A stretch of DNA of 51,147 nt from positions 1 to 51,147 of the forward strand of contig CAIQPK010000078.1 of the NCBI GenBank assembly GCA_903873705.1, read 5' to 3'. The translations under genes were made by a program, and so were the position numbers. Below the pieces are notes generated by a model that was given only the letters and a program-made list of their open reading frames with translations, had not been told where the DNA came from and did no database searches. Each line of letters opens with the position of its first letter. Position 1 is the first letter of the stretch. Shown here piece by piece: positions 42,792-50,732 of this stretch. This DNA is from an uncultured Acidobacteriota bacterium. Lineage in GTDB: Bacteria > Acidobacteriota > Terriglobia > Terriglobales > Acidobacteriaceae.

Positions 42792-43667
42792 CTAGTTCAG
42801 GAAGACGCTAAGCTCATTCGCTGCCGCACGCAGATGAGGCAGGAAGCGCGTCTGCATGTCAAGCATGGGCATGCGGGGCGCATTGCCACTCAAATTCACC
42901 GTAGCCACCACACGTCCATTGGGTGCGTAAACGGGAACTGCCAGCGATCGCAGGCCTACTTCGAGTTCCTGGTCAACCAGCGCGTAGCCGTTGCGGCGTA
43001 CGTTGCGGAGTGCCAGGCGAAGCTTGTCAGGCGAGGTCATGGTGCGCGGCGTGAACTGCGTCAGTGTGGCGCGCGAGAGGTAGTTTTCGAGCTGATCCTG
43101 CGGCAGGTAAGCCAGCAACACGCGCCCCATACTGGTACAGAACGCCGGCAGCCGCGAACCAATGTGGAGGTCCACCGACATGACGCGCGTCACGGTGGTC
43201 CGTGCGATGTAGACAATGTCGTCGCCGTCCAGCGTGGCTACCGAGAACGACTCGCCAAGCGCCGCAGACATACGTTCCAAAATAGGCTGCGCGGCGGTCG
43301 CCAGGGTGCTGGAAGCGGTATAGGTATTGGCCAGGGTCAACATCTTCGGACGCAGCGAATATCGCTGCCCATCCTCGGCGCCGGCAAACCCTAGCTTGGA
43401 TAGCGTATAAAGGCAGCGCCTTACTGCTGCACGCGACAGGCCGGTGCGCACGCTGATCTGCGAGATCGTCATTTGCGGCGTCTGCGGCGTGAAGGCCTGG
43501 ATCACGAGAAGGCCCCGCGCGAGCGAGGCCATGAAGTTCGGATCGCCGGTGTAAACCTCAAGCGCTGCAGCGGGCACAGGCTTGGTTTTGGGAGTGAGTG
43601 CGGAGGGCGGGATGGGCGCGCTGATGGCTGCGGGTGAGAGGCTCAACGGAAACTCCTGATCGTGCAT
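42792..43667 (-). CDS. IclR-type transcriptional regulator (PcaR/PobR group)
   Basis: The roughly 291-residue protein has a 45-residue unstructured Pro/Ala-rich N-terminus, a winged helix (MASLARGLLVIQAF, MTISQISVRTGLSRAAVRRCLYTLSKLGF) and the IclR effector domain (GESFSVATLDGDDIVYIART, RLPAFCTSMGRVLLAYLP, GYALVDQELEVGLRSLAVPV). The SLARGL and CTSMGRVLLA motifs place it near PcaR/PcaU/PobR, activators of aromatic catabolism that also autorepress. The start is ATG 43667 or TTG 43646; the latter has CAGGAG 6 nt before. GTTCGA half-sites lie at its own promoter and at the sdh promoter. Effector unknown. Confidence 0.88.
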   Translation of the reverse strand: MHDQEFPLSLSPAAISAPIPPSALTPKTKPVPAAALEVYTGDPNFMASLARGLLVIQAFTPQTPQMTISQISVRTGLSRAAVRRCLYTLSKLGFAGAEDGQRYSLRPKMLTLANTYTASSTLATAAQPILERMSAALGESFSVATLDGDDIVYIARTTVTRVMSVDLHIGSRLPAFCTSMGRVLLAYLPQDQLENYLSRATLTQFTPRTMTSPDKLRLALRNVRRNGYALVDQELEVGLRSLAVPVYAPNGRVVATVNLSGNAPRMPMLDMQTRFLPHLRAAANELSVFLN

Positions 43668-43668
43668 T

Positions 43669-43719
43669 GTTCGATTGCCGTTCGACAACAACGATAAACG
43701 CACACTTCTAAATTTGCAA
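43669..43719 (-). promoter_or_regulatory. iclR promoter with two overlapping GTTCGA sites
   Basis: On the minus strand a -35-like TTGCAA (43714-43719), 17-nt spacer and -10 TATCGT (43691-43696) predict a start near 43684. GTTCGAT (43669-43675) and GTTCGAC (43680-43686) on the plus strand are 11 bp apart and cover that start, a position for repression. Confidence 0.5.
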
Positions 43720-43737
43720 GTCAGTCCTCAAGAAGCG

Positions 43738-43767
43738 CCGGCGTGGAGCTCAATGTCTCCACGCCGG
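43738..43767 (-). terminator. Hairpin downstream of pgi
   Basis: CCGGCGTGGAG pairs perfectly with CTCCACGCCGG (11 bp) around an 8-nt loop, 21 nt past the pgi stop. The minus-strand tail lacks a strong U-run, so it may be an RNA-stabilising hairpin or a weak terminator. Confidence 0.55.
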
Positions 43768-43787
43768 GTGACTTTTTCTGGACCGAA

Positions 43788-45419
43788 CTATTTTTTGCTG
43801 CGATAAAGCCGGATCAGGCGGCTCGTCGAAACATCGTGGTCGAGCGCCGGCTCTTCAGCACTCTCAAGTTCGCCGATAATCTTCTGCGCCAGCACCTTAC
43901 CCAGTTCCACGCCCCATTGGTCAAATGAGTCGATGTTCCAGATCACGCCCTGCGTGAAGACGGCGTGCTCGTAAAGGGCAATGAGTTTGCCCAGCGTTTC
44001 CGGGGTCAGCAGATCGGCAAGGATCGTGTTCGAGGGCCGGTTGCCTTCGAACACCTTATGCGGAACCAGTTCATCCGGCGTTCCGCTGGCCTTTACTTCT
44101 TCAGCCGTTTTGCCGAAGGCCAGCGCTTCCGCCTGGGCGAAGACATTGGCCGTCAGGATGTCATGATGCCGACCCAGTGGGTTCAGCGTCTTAAAGAAGC
44201 CGATGAAGTCGCATGGGATAAGCCGCGTGCCCTGGTGGATGAGCTGGTAGAACGAGTGCTGCCCGTTTGTGCCGGGCTCGCCCCAGTAGATCGGGCCGGT
44301 GTCCGCGCCGACATGTTCGCCCGTCAACGTAACGTGCTTGCCGTTTGACTCCATCGTGAGCTGTTGCAGGTAAGCAGGGAAGCGCTTCAGGTATTGCTCG
44401 TAGGGCAAAATGGCGACCGTCTGCGCGTCGAAGAAGTCGGTGTACCAGACCGTGAGCAGGCCGAGCAGGGCGGGCAGGTTCTCCGCTAACGGAGCTGTGC
44501 GGAAATGGCGATCCATTGCATGGAAACCGGCGAGCATGGCGTGAAAGTTGACGGGACCAATGGCGATCATGGTCGAAAGGCCAATCGCGGAGTCCATGGA
44601 ATAACGGCCGCCGACCCAATCCCAGAAGCCGAACATGTTTTCCGTATCGATGCCGAACCTGGCGACTTCCTTCGCGTTGGTCGAGATCGCTACGAAGTGT
44701 TTCGCAATGGCGGACTCATCGCCCAGCGCGGCGAGCGTCCAGTCGCGCGCCGTGTGCGCATTGGTCATGGTTTCAAGGGTGGTGAAGGTCTTCGAAGCGA
44801 CGAGGAAGAGGGTCTCATCCGCTTTGAGGTCCTGCACCGCTTCAGCGAAGTCTGTGCCGTCGACGTTGGAAACGAAGCGAAAGGTCAGATCCCGTTGAGA
44901 GTAATGCTTTAATGCCTCATACGCCATCACCGGTCCCAGGTCGGAGCCGCCGATGCCGATATTGACGACATTGCGTATGCGCTTGCCGGTGTGGCCTTTC
45001 CACTCGCCGCTGCGCACGCGGTCGGAGAAGGTGCTCATCTTGTCGAGCACTTTGTGCACTTCGGGAACCACGTCCTCGCCATCGACGATGATGGACTCGG
45101 TCTTCGGCGCACGCAGGGCGACGTGCAGCACGGCGCGGTTCTCCGTGATGTTGATCTTCTGGCCGGTGAACATGGATTCAGTCCGCTCACGAAGCCGCGA
45201 CTCTTCGGCCAAGTGCGTCAGCAGCGCGATGGTTTCGGCGGTGATGCGGTTCTTCGAGTAGTCGAGAAAAATGCCCTCAGCTTGAATGGCGAAGCGCTCT
45301 CCACGGTGGGGGTCGTCGGCAAAAAGTTGGCGCAGGTGGGTGGCGCGGATCTGCGTGGCGTGTGTCTGCAATGCTTTCCACGCGGGCCGGTTGGCCAGGG
45401 GAATCGTTGGCTCACTCAT
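43788..45419 (-). CDS. pgi: Glucose-6-phosphate isomerase
   Basis: The 543-residue enzyme interconverts glucose-6-phosphate and fructose-6-phosphate. It has [74 protein letters not shown] and the C-terminal [13 protein letters not shown], covering all family signatures and the catalytic Glu/His/Lys set. ATG 45419 with AGGAGA upstream is preferred to the longer frame. Length (about 545) is that of E. coli Pgi. It stands alone between the IclR gene and a small zinc-ribbon gene in the same direction. Confidence 0.97.
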   Translation of the reverse strand: MSEPTIPLANRPAWKALQTHATQIRATHLRQLFADDPHRGERFAIQAEGIFLDYSKNRITAETIALLTHLAEESRLRERTESMFTGQKINITENRAVLHVALRAPKTESIIVDGEDVVPEVHKVLDKMSTFSDRVRSGEWKGHTGKRIRNVVNIGIGGSDLGPVMAYEALKHYSQRDLTFRFVSNVDGTDFAEAVQDLKADETLFLVASKTFTTLETMTNAHTARDWTLAALGDESAIAKHFVAISTNAKEVARFGIDTENMFGFWDWVGGRYSMDSAIGLSTMIAIGPVNFHAMLAGFHAMDRHFRTAPLAENLPALLGLLTVWYTDFFDAQTVAILPYEQYLKRFPAYLQQLTMESNGKHVTLTGEHVGADTGPIYWGEPGTNGQHSFYQLIHQGTRLIPCDFIGFFKTLNPLGRHHDILTANVFAQAEALAFGKTAEEVKASGTPDELVPHKVFEGNRPSNTILADLLTPETLGKLIALYEHAVFTQGVIWNIDSFDQWGVELGKVLAQKIIGELESAEEPALDHDVSTSRLIRLYRSKK

Positions 45420-45511
45420 GACGTTTGTCTCCTGCGGAACTGACTCCGCTTGGGCCATTAGAGCATTGTGGGCGCTACGGCGGCTAAGGCTGTGGCCGCA
45501 CAGCGGATTGG

Positions 45512-45733
45512 CTAGCTGTCTTTGCGGTAGAGGAGGTTCTTCATCGCCTGACGTCGCGCTTCGTTGGCTTCCGCTATCGACTTGCGCTCGTCGGCGTCCA
45601 TGCGTAGTTTGCCTGCCGAGCCAGCCGCGTCTGGCTCGCTGCAGGTTGGGCAGCGGTTGGCATAGCCCGGCTTATCGGGCTTGAGTTCAAACTCTTCGGA
45701 ACAGACAACACAGACTTTGATCGGAAAAGGCAT
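45512..45733 (-). CDS. Small zinc-ribbon protein
   Basis: The 73-residue protein has a two-CxxC zinc ribbon ([25 protein letters not shown], with Cys8/Cys11 and Cys28/Cys31) and a charged helical tail ([21 protein letters not shown]). Such proteins may bind RNA, DNA or partner proteins; none can be assigned. It lies between pgi and the antiporter in the same direction. The zinc pattern and composition support a real gene. Confidence 0.75.
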   Translation of the reverse strand: MPFPIKVCVVCSEEFELKPDKPGYANRCPTCSEPDAAGSAGKLRMDADERKSIAEANEARRQAMKNLLYRKDS

Positions 45734-45754
45734 CGCTCCATCATGATACGACTC

Positions 45755-47014
45755 TCAGTGATGAGCGGAGAAGTCCCGCTCGCCACTGATGCCGAAACGG
45801 CGCAGAAACAAGTCCAGTGTGCCTCCCTGAACGACAATTGAGAAGACGACGACCAGGTAGGTGGTGGCGAGGATCCAGTCCCGCCCCTGTAAGAGCGGGA
45901 CAGACAGGGCAAGGGCAATCGATAGGCCGCCACGCAGACCGCCCCAGGTCAGCGTCAGGATCGATGTCTTATGACCCGGCTGGAGCTGTCGCAAGCTCAT
46001 CAGGATGACCGCAACCACCGCGGCGCGCACCGCGGTCACCTCCACGATGGCCAGGGCGCCTGACGCGAACGTGGCGCGGTTGAATGCAATCACCAACACT
46101 TCGAGGCCTAGCAGTACAAACAGCACGGCGTTTTGGACTTCATCGATAGCACCCCAGAAGCGTTCCAGCGAGTCATGCGATATCTCATGATCACCGTGCT
46201 TCAGGTTGAACTGACGCAGGGCGAGACCGGCGGCGACCGCTTCCAGTGGCGCCGAGATATGGAACGTCTCGGCGAGAGAGTATCCGCCGAGCGCCAGAGA
46301 CAGCGTGAGCAGAATTTCAATTTGGTACGCATCGACCAATCGCATGAGCTCTGATGTGATGCGGGCCAGTAGCACACCCAGCAGCAGGCCGCCACCGGAC
46401 TTGAGCAGCAGGGAGCCAGTGATTTGCAGGGCCGAAGGAGCGGTGCCTCGCGAGGCGTCGAGTACGGCGAGGAAGAGCACGGCGCCGACGCCGTCATTGA
46501 AGAGCGACTCGCCCGCGAGTTGGGCCTGGATGTTCTTCGGCACGCCGACGCGGTGGAGCATTTCAAGTACAGCTATCGGATCAGTCGGCGAGATGAGCGA
46601 GCCGAAGAAGAGGCACGCCATCCATGAGGCGTTGATTCCGGCGAGTGGCAGTGTCCAGTGCATCAGGGCTGCGACGGCTGCGGTGGAGAACAGCGTGCCG
46701 AACACTGAAAGAAGACCGACCGCGAGCTTCTCGCGGGAGAGATAAGCGAGGTCGAGCAGGAAGGCTCCGGCGAAGAGGAGGAGGCCGAGCATGCCATGGA
46801 GGATGAGGTCTTCAAACTTGATGCGTCCGACGAGGGTTTGGGCCCAGTCGTGGAGGGCAGGGGTGCCATGGCTGAGGAGGCTGAGCGCCAGGGCGGCTAC
46901 CACTGTCAAGAGCATGGTGCCGATGGTGATGGGCAGGCGGAGGACGCGGGAGCTCAGCCAGCCGAACAGGGCGGCGGTGGTGACGATCAGGCTGAGGAGA
47001 GCCAGGGTTGTCAT
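45755..47014 (-). CDS. Na+/H+ antiporter, CPA1 family
   Basis: The 419-residue membrane protein has about twelve helices and the CPA1 motifs FGSLISPTDPIAVLEML (TD-P unwound helix) and AGESLFNDGVGAVLFL (the ND pair that carries Na+ and H+). It lacks the long C-terminal hydrophilic domain seen in some NhaP proteins. It exchanges Na+ for H+ at the inner membrane and supports pH and salt homeostasis. It is separated by 21 nt from the zinc-ribbon gene downstream, so they may share a transcript. The start MTTLALL has no strong ribosome site. Confidence 0.92.
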   Translation of the reverse strand: MTTLALLSLIVTTAALFGWLSSRVLRLPITIGTMLLTVVAALALSLLSHGTPALHDWAQTLVGRIKFEDLILHGMLGLLLFAGAFLLDLAYLSREKLAVGLLSVFGTLFSTAAVAALMHWTLPLAGINASWMACLFFGSLISPTDPIAVLEMLHRVGVPKNIQAQLAGESLFNDGVGAVLFLAVLDASRGTAPSALQITGSLLLKSGGGLLLGVLLARITSELMRLVDAYQIEILLTLSLALGGYSLAETFHISAPLEAVAAGLALRQFNLKHGDHEISHDSLERFWGAIDEVQNAVLFVLLGLEVLVIAFNRATFASGALAIVEVTAVRAAVVAVILMSLRQLQPGHKTSILTLTWGGLRGGLSIALALSVPLLQGRDWILATTYLVVVFSIVVQGGTLDLFLRRFGISGERDFSAHH

Positions 47015-47040
47015 GTGGGCTGCGACCAGTGTAGCCGGAG

Positions 47041-47682
47041 CTAGAGGATGGCGAGGACGTCGGCGGGGTCGGGGCGGACGCGGTGGTCGGCGTAGGCCTC
47101 GGCGAAGGCGATGGTGCTGTCCTGGCGGATGAGGAAGGTGGCTGGGAGCGGGAGTCGCCAGGTCTGGTCGCCGTTGATGAAGGGGATGTTCACCATGATG
47201 GAGCGGTAGTGGAGGCGCATCGGCTCAGGAACGGTGTAGGCGATGCCGAAGGCTTCCGCCAGTGTTGAAGCCGGATCGGAGAGGATAGGGAAGGCGAGGC
47301 TGTGGCGCTGGATGGTGAAGTCGTTCTGGCGCTGGAGTTGGGGCGAGATGGCTACCAGGAGCGCGCCGCGGGAGCGGAGGTCGGGAAAGGCCTTCTGCCA
47401 GGCTTCGAGCTCGGTCATGCAGTAAGGGCACCAGCGGCCGCGGAAGAAGGTGACGACGAGCGGGCCGATGGCGAGGAGATCTTCAGAGCGAACTTGCTTG
47501 CCGCGGGCGTCGGTGAGGGCGAAGGCGGGGGCCTGTGCGCCGACGGGGAGGATGCGGGACTCGGCTCCGCTGTCGAGGAGGTTCTGCACGGCGTCGTCGG
47601 TGATGGCTAGGCGCTCGGGCTGGACGAGGGAGCGGGTGTTGGCGGTGATCTGGTCGAGCTGGTCCTGCAGGCGATTCGGCAC
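47041..47682 (-). CDS. Peroxiredoxin-like redoxin
   Basis: The 213-residue protein has a thioredoxin fold of the AhpC/TSA group with motif FFRGRWCPYCMTELEAW, a CxxC dithiol at the position of the peroxidatic Cys, after an N-terminal helical extension (LDQITANTRSLVQPERLAI). It has no signal peptide. The motif is typical of the peroxiredoxin-like family annotated as alkyl hydroperoxide reductase/Thiol antioxidant. It could reduce peroxides or disulfides in the cytoplasm. It is 26 nt upstream of the antiporter gene in the same direction. Confidence 0.85.
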   Translation of the reverse strand: MPNRLQDQLDQITANTRSLVQPERLAITDDAVQNLLDSGAESRILPVGAQAPAFALTDARGKQVRSEDLLAIGPLVVTFFRGRWCPYCMTELEAWQKAFPDLRSRGALLVAISPQLQRQNDFTIQRHSLAFPILSDPASTLAEAFGIAYTVPEPMRLHYRSIMVNIPFINGDQTWRLPLPATFLIRQDSTIAFAEAYADHRVRPDPADVLAIL

Positions 47683-47699
47683 GTCTTTAGTTTACGTGG

Positions 47700-48002
47700 C
47701 TAGCCGGGAGGAAGGGTTCGGGCGGCGAGCTGGAGGGAGTAGAGGAGGAGGCCGGCGCGGTGGGGGTCGAGCTGGTTGGCGGCGATGCGGTGGATGATTT
47801 CGGCGAGGGCCAGCTGGGCGTCGCGTTTGGTGTTGAGGGCGGGGAGCTGGAAGGCGCGGCGGGGGCGGGGGTTGGCGGCGGGGCGGCGAGTGGGGTGGTG
47901 GTAGTAGCAGAAGGTGTCGCCGCGGAGGGCGGGGGAGCCGCAGCGGTGGGTGTCGGGGAAGATGTGGGTGCAGGTGAGGGCATTGCGGTAGCGGTGGTGC
48001 AT
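47700..48002 (-). CDS. Small Cys/His-rich protein of unknown function
   Basis: The 100-residue product has CTHIFPDTHRCGSPALRG then FCYYHHPTRR, a Cys11-Cys21-Cys32-His35/36 arrangement that should bind one zinc, followed by a basic linker and a C-terminal helical region with HRIAANQLDPHRAGLLLYSLQLAART. I recall similar CYYHHPTRR proteins as recurrent hypothetical proteins in Acidobacteria, but have not checked. AAAGGA precedes ATG 48002. A G-run leader element shared with yjbQ lies 26 nt upstream in the same orientation. A DNA- or RNA-binding role is a guess. Confidence 0.65.
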   Translation of the reverse strand: MHHRYRNALTCTHIFPDTHRCGSPALRGDTFCYYHHPTRRPAANPRPRRAFQLPALNTKRDAQLALAEIIHRIAANQLDPHRAGLLLYSLQLAARTLPPG

Positions 48003-48390
48003 GGTGTCCTTTCGGGGTCTGGGGGTGGAGGGATCCCCCCTGGGACTTTTTGCGTAAAGTCCTGTTTTCATTTGGGTTGGCGGTGGAGTAGTGGAAGTAC
48101 GGGTATGGCGTTAAATGCGAAAGCCCGGCGGGTGGCCGGGCGGTGCTGTTGAGAGCTACTTCTATTTTAGAAGGTGGAGAGAGTAATCACGCCATGAATC
48201 GGAATGAGATTGAGGCAGTGGTGGCGAGGGTTTTGGGGGATTTGCACAGGTGGAGGGGGTTGACAGGATTTGGGGCTCAGTCGATGCCCAAGTCGTCGGT
48301 TATACGGGCAGGTGTTCGGGCGTTGCGGGGGATGATGGGAGCGCGTACCTTTGGGGTTGGTTGTTTGGCGCACAGAGAACCCGAGGATGC
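48003..48390. other. Divergent spacer with leader element and hairpin
   Basis: This 388-bp spacer separates the Cys/His-rich gene (leftward) from the receiver-zinc-ribbon gene (rightward). Besides the leader element it holds a GCCCGGC/GCCGGGC hairpin at 48123-48141 whose minus-strand tail is TTTCGCATTT, like the terminator at 4433-4464. No promoter was recognised for the rightward gene; open codons before 48391 lack a ribosome site. Confidence 0.5.
48028..48070 (-). repeat. G-run leader element, copy 2
   Basis: On the minus strand it reads CAGGACTTTACGC then AAAAAGTCCCAGGGGGG, matching copy 1 at 30344-30389 almost base for base. GGACTTT pairs with AAAGTCC in this copy. It ends 26 nt before the start of the Cys/His-rich gene. 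Confidence 0.65.
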
Positions 48391-48969
48391 ATGGACCGTA
48401 CTTCCTTCCGCTACAGAATCCTGCTGGTCGATGATGAAGCGGCTTTGCGTGATGTGGGCAAGATGCTTTTGGAGGCACAGGGGTATGAGGTGCTGGGCGC
48501 CGAGGACGGGTTTGAGGGGCTGGCGGCGCTGAAGCAGTCGCTTCCTGACATCATTATTTCGGACCTGCAGATGCCGAATATGAACGGGTTCGAGTTCCTG
48601 TCGGTGGTGCGGCGGCGGTTTCCGACTATTCCGGTGATCGTGATTTCGGGGGAGTTTTCGGGAGTTTCGGTGCCGGAGAGTGTGCTGGCGGATGCCTTCT
48701 TTGAGAAGGGCGAGTACAAGCTTCCGGAGCTGTTTTCACGGATCTGTGCGCTGGTGCATGAGCTGCCTACACGGCCGAAGACGGGGAAGCCGAACAATGC
48801 GGCGGTGTGGGTGATGAATAACAAGGGGACGGTGGCGGTGACGTGCTCGGAGTGTTTGCGGACGTTTCCGGTGGCGGGGGTGTCAAAGGGCGTGAACGAG
48901 GCGGAGTGCGATTTTTGTTCTTGTATGGTGCGGTTCGAGATTATTGGGGAGTCGTTTGTGGGGCGGTGA
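48391..48969 (+). CDS. Response-regulator receiver fused to a zinc ribbon
   Basis: The 192-residue protein has a receiver domain at residues 8-125: acidic pair Asp14/Asp15 (LLVDDEAA), phospho-acceptor Asp58 (IIISDLQMP), VISG and Lys106 (FFEKGE). After a short linker it carries two CxxC pairs, Cys152/155 and Cys173/176, 17 residues apart, forming a zinc ribbon of the rubredoxin type. There is no winged helix, so output may be protein binding or RNA/DNA contact by the ribbon. No kinase is adjacent. ATG 48391 has only GAGGA nearby; the open frame extends to 48250 without signals. Confidence 0.85.
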   Translation: MDRTSFRYRILLVDDEAALRDVGKMLLEAQGYEVLGAEDGFEGLAALKQSLPDIIISDLQMPNMNGFEFLSVVRRRFPTIPVIVISGEFSGVSVPESVLADAFFEKGEYKLPELFSRICALVHELPTRPKTGKPNNAAVWVMNNKGTVAVTCSECLRTFPVAGVSKGVNEAECDFCSCMVRFEIIGESFVGR

Positions 48970-49004
48970 GGGTGGTATTAGCGGGCAGCGCGCCGGGCCG
49001 GGAG

Positions 49005-49235
49005 TTACCTGCAGTGAGGGACGGTGTAGATGACGCCGCTTTTCATGGGTGCTTTGCAGGGATCGTAGTTTCGATCTCGCTTGAAGTTGAGGCCGATGTA
49101 GGGACGCATGGCCAGGGCCGCGAGTGCTCCGACGAGCATCCAGAACGCGAAGAATCGAACGCCGCGGTCGCGAAAGAAGCCTGACCAGATGCTTTTTGCC
49201 GGTTGTTCGGACGGACGATGGCGCGTGAGGCGCAT
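49005..49235 (-). CDS. Small membrane protein of unknown function
   Basis: The 76-residue frame has a basic N-terminus, one hydrophobic helix (about 30-48, VRFFAFWMLVGALAALAMRP) and a C-terminal tail with two Cys (YDPCKAPM and VPHCR). No ribosome site is clear. It lies tail to tail with the receiver-zinc-ribbon gene. It could be a real small gene or chance frame. Confidence 0.4.
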   Translation of the reverse strand: MRLTRHRPSEQPAKSIWSGFFRDRGVRFFAFWMLVGALAALAMRPYIGLNFKRDRNYDPCKAPMKSGVIYTVPHCR

Positions 49236-49324
49236 GCGGGTGAGTTGAGGATAGTCGCGGGTTTGCAGGAAGGCAATTGTGTCGTTGCGGCTACGCCTTC
49301 ACGACGGCCTTCGGCAGAGTGGAA

Positions 49325-49394
49325 GCGCTTCGCGCGGGTTGTTTTCCTGGGGCTTCGCCCCAGGCTGGTATAGCGTCGCGCCTTCAGCGCTTGG
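49325..49394 (-). repeat. REP-like element, copy 2 (reverse orientation)
   Basis: CCTGGGGCTTCGCCCCAGG (49346-49364) and, read on the minus strand, GCGCTGAAGGCGCG then CGCTATACCAGCC reproduce the layout of 30868-30947. Differences lie mainly in paired or loop positions. Confidence 0.75.
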
Positions 49395-49437
49395 ATTTTT
49401 GGCTCGTGGAAGAGAGGAGGTGGAATTGGCACCTCAT

Positions 49438-49477
49438 CCCGCTCATGACGATAAGACTGTCATGAACGGGGCACCCC
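49438..49477 (-). repeat. GGGGTGCCCC hairpin element, copy 2
   Basis: On the minus strand GGGGTGC is followed by CCCG-T-TCATGAC, a short loop and GTCATGA-G-CGGG, a 12-position stem with one mismatch. The leading GGGGTGCCC matches copy 1 at 19443-19480, but the stem sequence differs while pairing is kept. Confidence 0.65.
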
Positions 49478-49542
49478 TTGTGTGCGGGTGTGACCGGGCC
49501 ACCCGCCTCCTACACATCTCTTGAGGTGGATAAGCCCTTTTC

Positions 49543-50661
49543 TCAGGAGTGGGCATCTGACGCTGAGCCTGTCGGCTTGCGTTGCAATTTTTCATTAAGT
49601 CTTTGAATTTCCGGAACGCTTTCAGCGCTTCCCAAGCCTGTAGCCCGGCTAATAATCGCCCTCACATCGGGCTCCGTTGCCCCCGATGGAGCCCAAATGA
49701 AGCCGCTAGAAAGCGTGCCGTTCGGCAGCGGGTGAGCTGCGACGAGAGAAGTAAGCCGTGCGGATTGTGTAACCGGGTGCGTATGTCCCAAGGCAGGATG
49801 TGCTTCGCAAAGACGGAGGACTTCGGCAGCTATTAGAGCGGCTTCCGGACGTCGCCCTACACTCACTAGTTCTTGAGACAGTTTTACTTTTGTATCTAGC
49901 ACCCTGGGATGATTAGAGCCATCGTTACGCTCAAGTAAAGCTACTGCCACTTCCAATAGTTGAAGTGAGATATCGTGAAGGCCAATCTGATTGCAGAAGG
50001 CCGCTCGGTCAATTAGAGCTTGGGCCTTCGACACCTCCCCACTGTTGTAAAAGTAAGATTTCAGGCGTTCGTCCAAATTTTCCAACACTTTAGAGAGAGG
50101 TGCCGTGGTCCCACCTGCTTGTAAGAGAAGCTGATCAGTGTGGGCAGTCAGTGTAATTGAGTCTTGGCGCCCCGGTGAAAATGTGAGCGCGGCGCTCGCG
50201 TAGGCGCGAGCTGCTGTCAGGGCGTCTAGTCTTAAATCGCCGGCGGAATGCGCTATCGCCCACTTAGCGCGCCACATTAGCAATTCAGAAATAACTTCAC
50301 CATCTGCGTTGAACCAATCGTTTACTGCAGCATGCACGCGACTATAGTTGCGGCTACTGTAGTCGCTTCGTACTTTGGAAAGCACCTGCTGTGGCGATGC
50401 CGCAAGGATGAGCCGTTTCTCATTCTCTAATTCACTCATTTCGTCGAGGAGTTTTCTCCTCTGCGCGTTCGAGGATTCTAAATCTTCGCCAAGCTGGCGG
50501 ATTTTAGCGGCTTCGCTATCCATCCGACTCTTGAAATACTTTTTGATTGCAAGAAAGAAGACTCCCAATTCGACAATGTTTTTAATCAAGAAAAGGGGAG
50601 TAAATTCTTGCGTCACATTCTTCACCACAGCGTCGACTGAATGCGGCCAATTGGGAAGCAT
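49543..50661 (-). CDS. Membrane-anchored TPR-like protein, lower GC
   Basis: The predicted product of about 372 residues (ATG 50661; a TTG at 50691 would add 10) has one hydrophobic helix at about 22-40 (LFLIKNIVELGVFFLAI), a coiled coil (IRQLGEDLESSNAQRRKLLDEM, quoted in parts), then helical repeats resembling TPRs (AAFCNQIGLHDISLQLLEVAVALLER, DTKVKLSQELVSVGRRPEAALI). No enzymatic motif is seen. Its GC content and third-position use are clearly lower than in flanking genes, implying transfer. Tetratricopeptide proteins of this form occur as partners in conflict systems, but no such partner is next to it. Confidence 0.6.
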   Translation of the reverse strand: MLPNWPHSVDAVVKNVTQEFTPLFLIKNIVELGVFFLAIKKYFKSRMDSEAAKIRQLGEDLESSNAQRRKLLDEMSELENEKRLILAASPQQVLSKVRSDYSSRNYSRVHAAVNDWFNADGEVISELLMWRAKWAIAHSAGDLRLDALTAARAYASAALTFSPGRQDSITLTAHTDQLLLQAGGTTAPLSKVLENLDERLKSYFYNSGEVSKAQALIDRAAFCNQIGLHDISLQLLEVAVALLERNDGSNHPRVLDTKVKLSQELVSVGRRPEAALIAAEVLRLCEAHPALGHTHPVTQSARLTSLVAAHPLPNGTLSSGFIWAPSGATEPDVRAIISRATGLGSAESVPEIQRLNEKLQRKPTGSASDAHS

Positions 50662-50732
50662 GGACCGGATTGTCTCATGAGCGTCGCTCAAGGGCGTCGG
50701 GCTCGCTCATCGACGCTTGTCGGAGCAGCCGT

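Larger units (their letters stand above)
49236..49542. other. Repeat-rich intergenic region
   Basis: This 307-bp spacer contains no gene. It is largely taken up by two dispersed hairpin families: the REP-like element (49325-49394) and the GGGGTGCCCC hairpin (49438-49477). The residual DNA between them shows nothing recognisable. Confidence 0.6.

Noticed and set aside
48194-48390. Small gene starting at ATG 48194 before the receiver gene
   Set aside because: No ribosome site, and the frame continues only as an out-of-frame overlap of the receiver gene with no motif.
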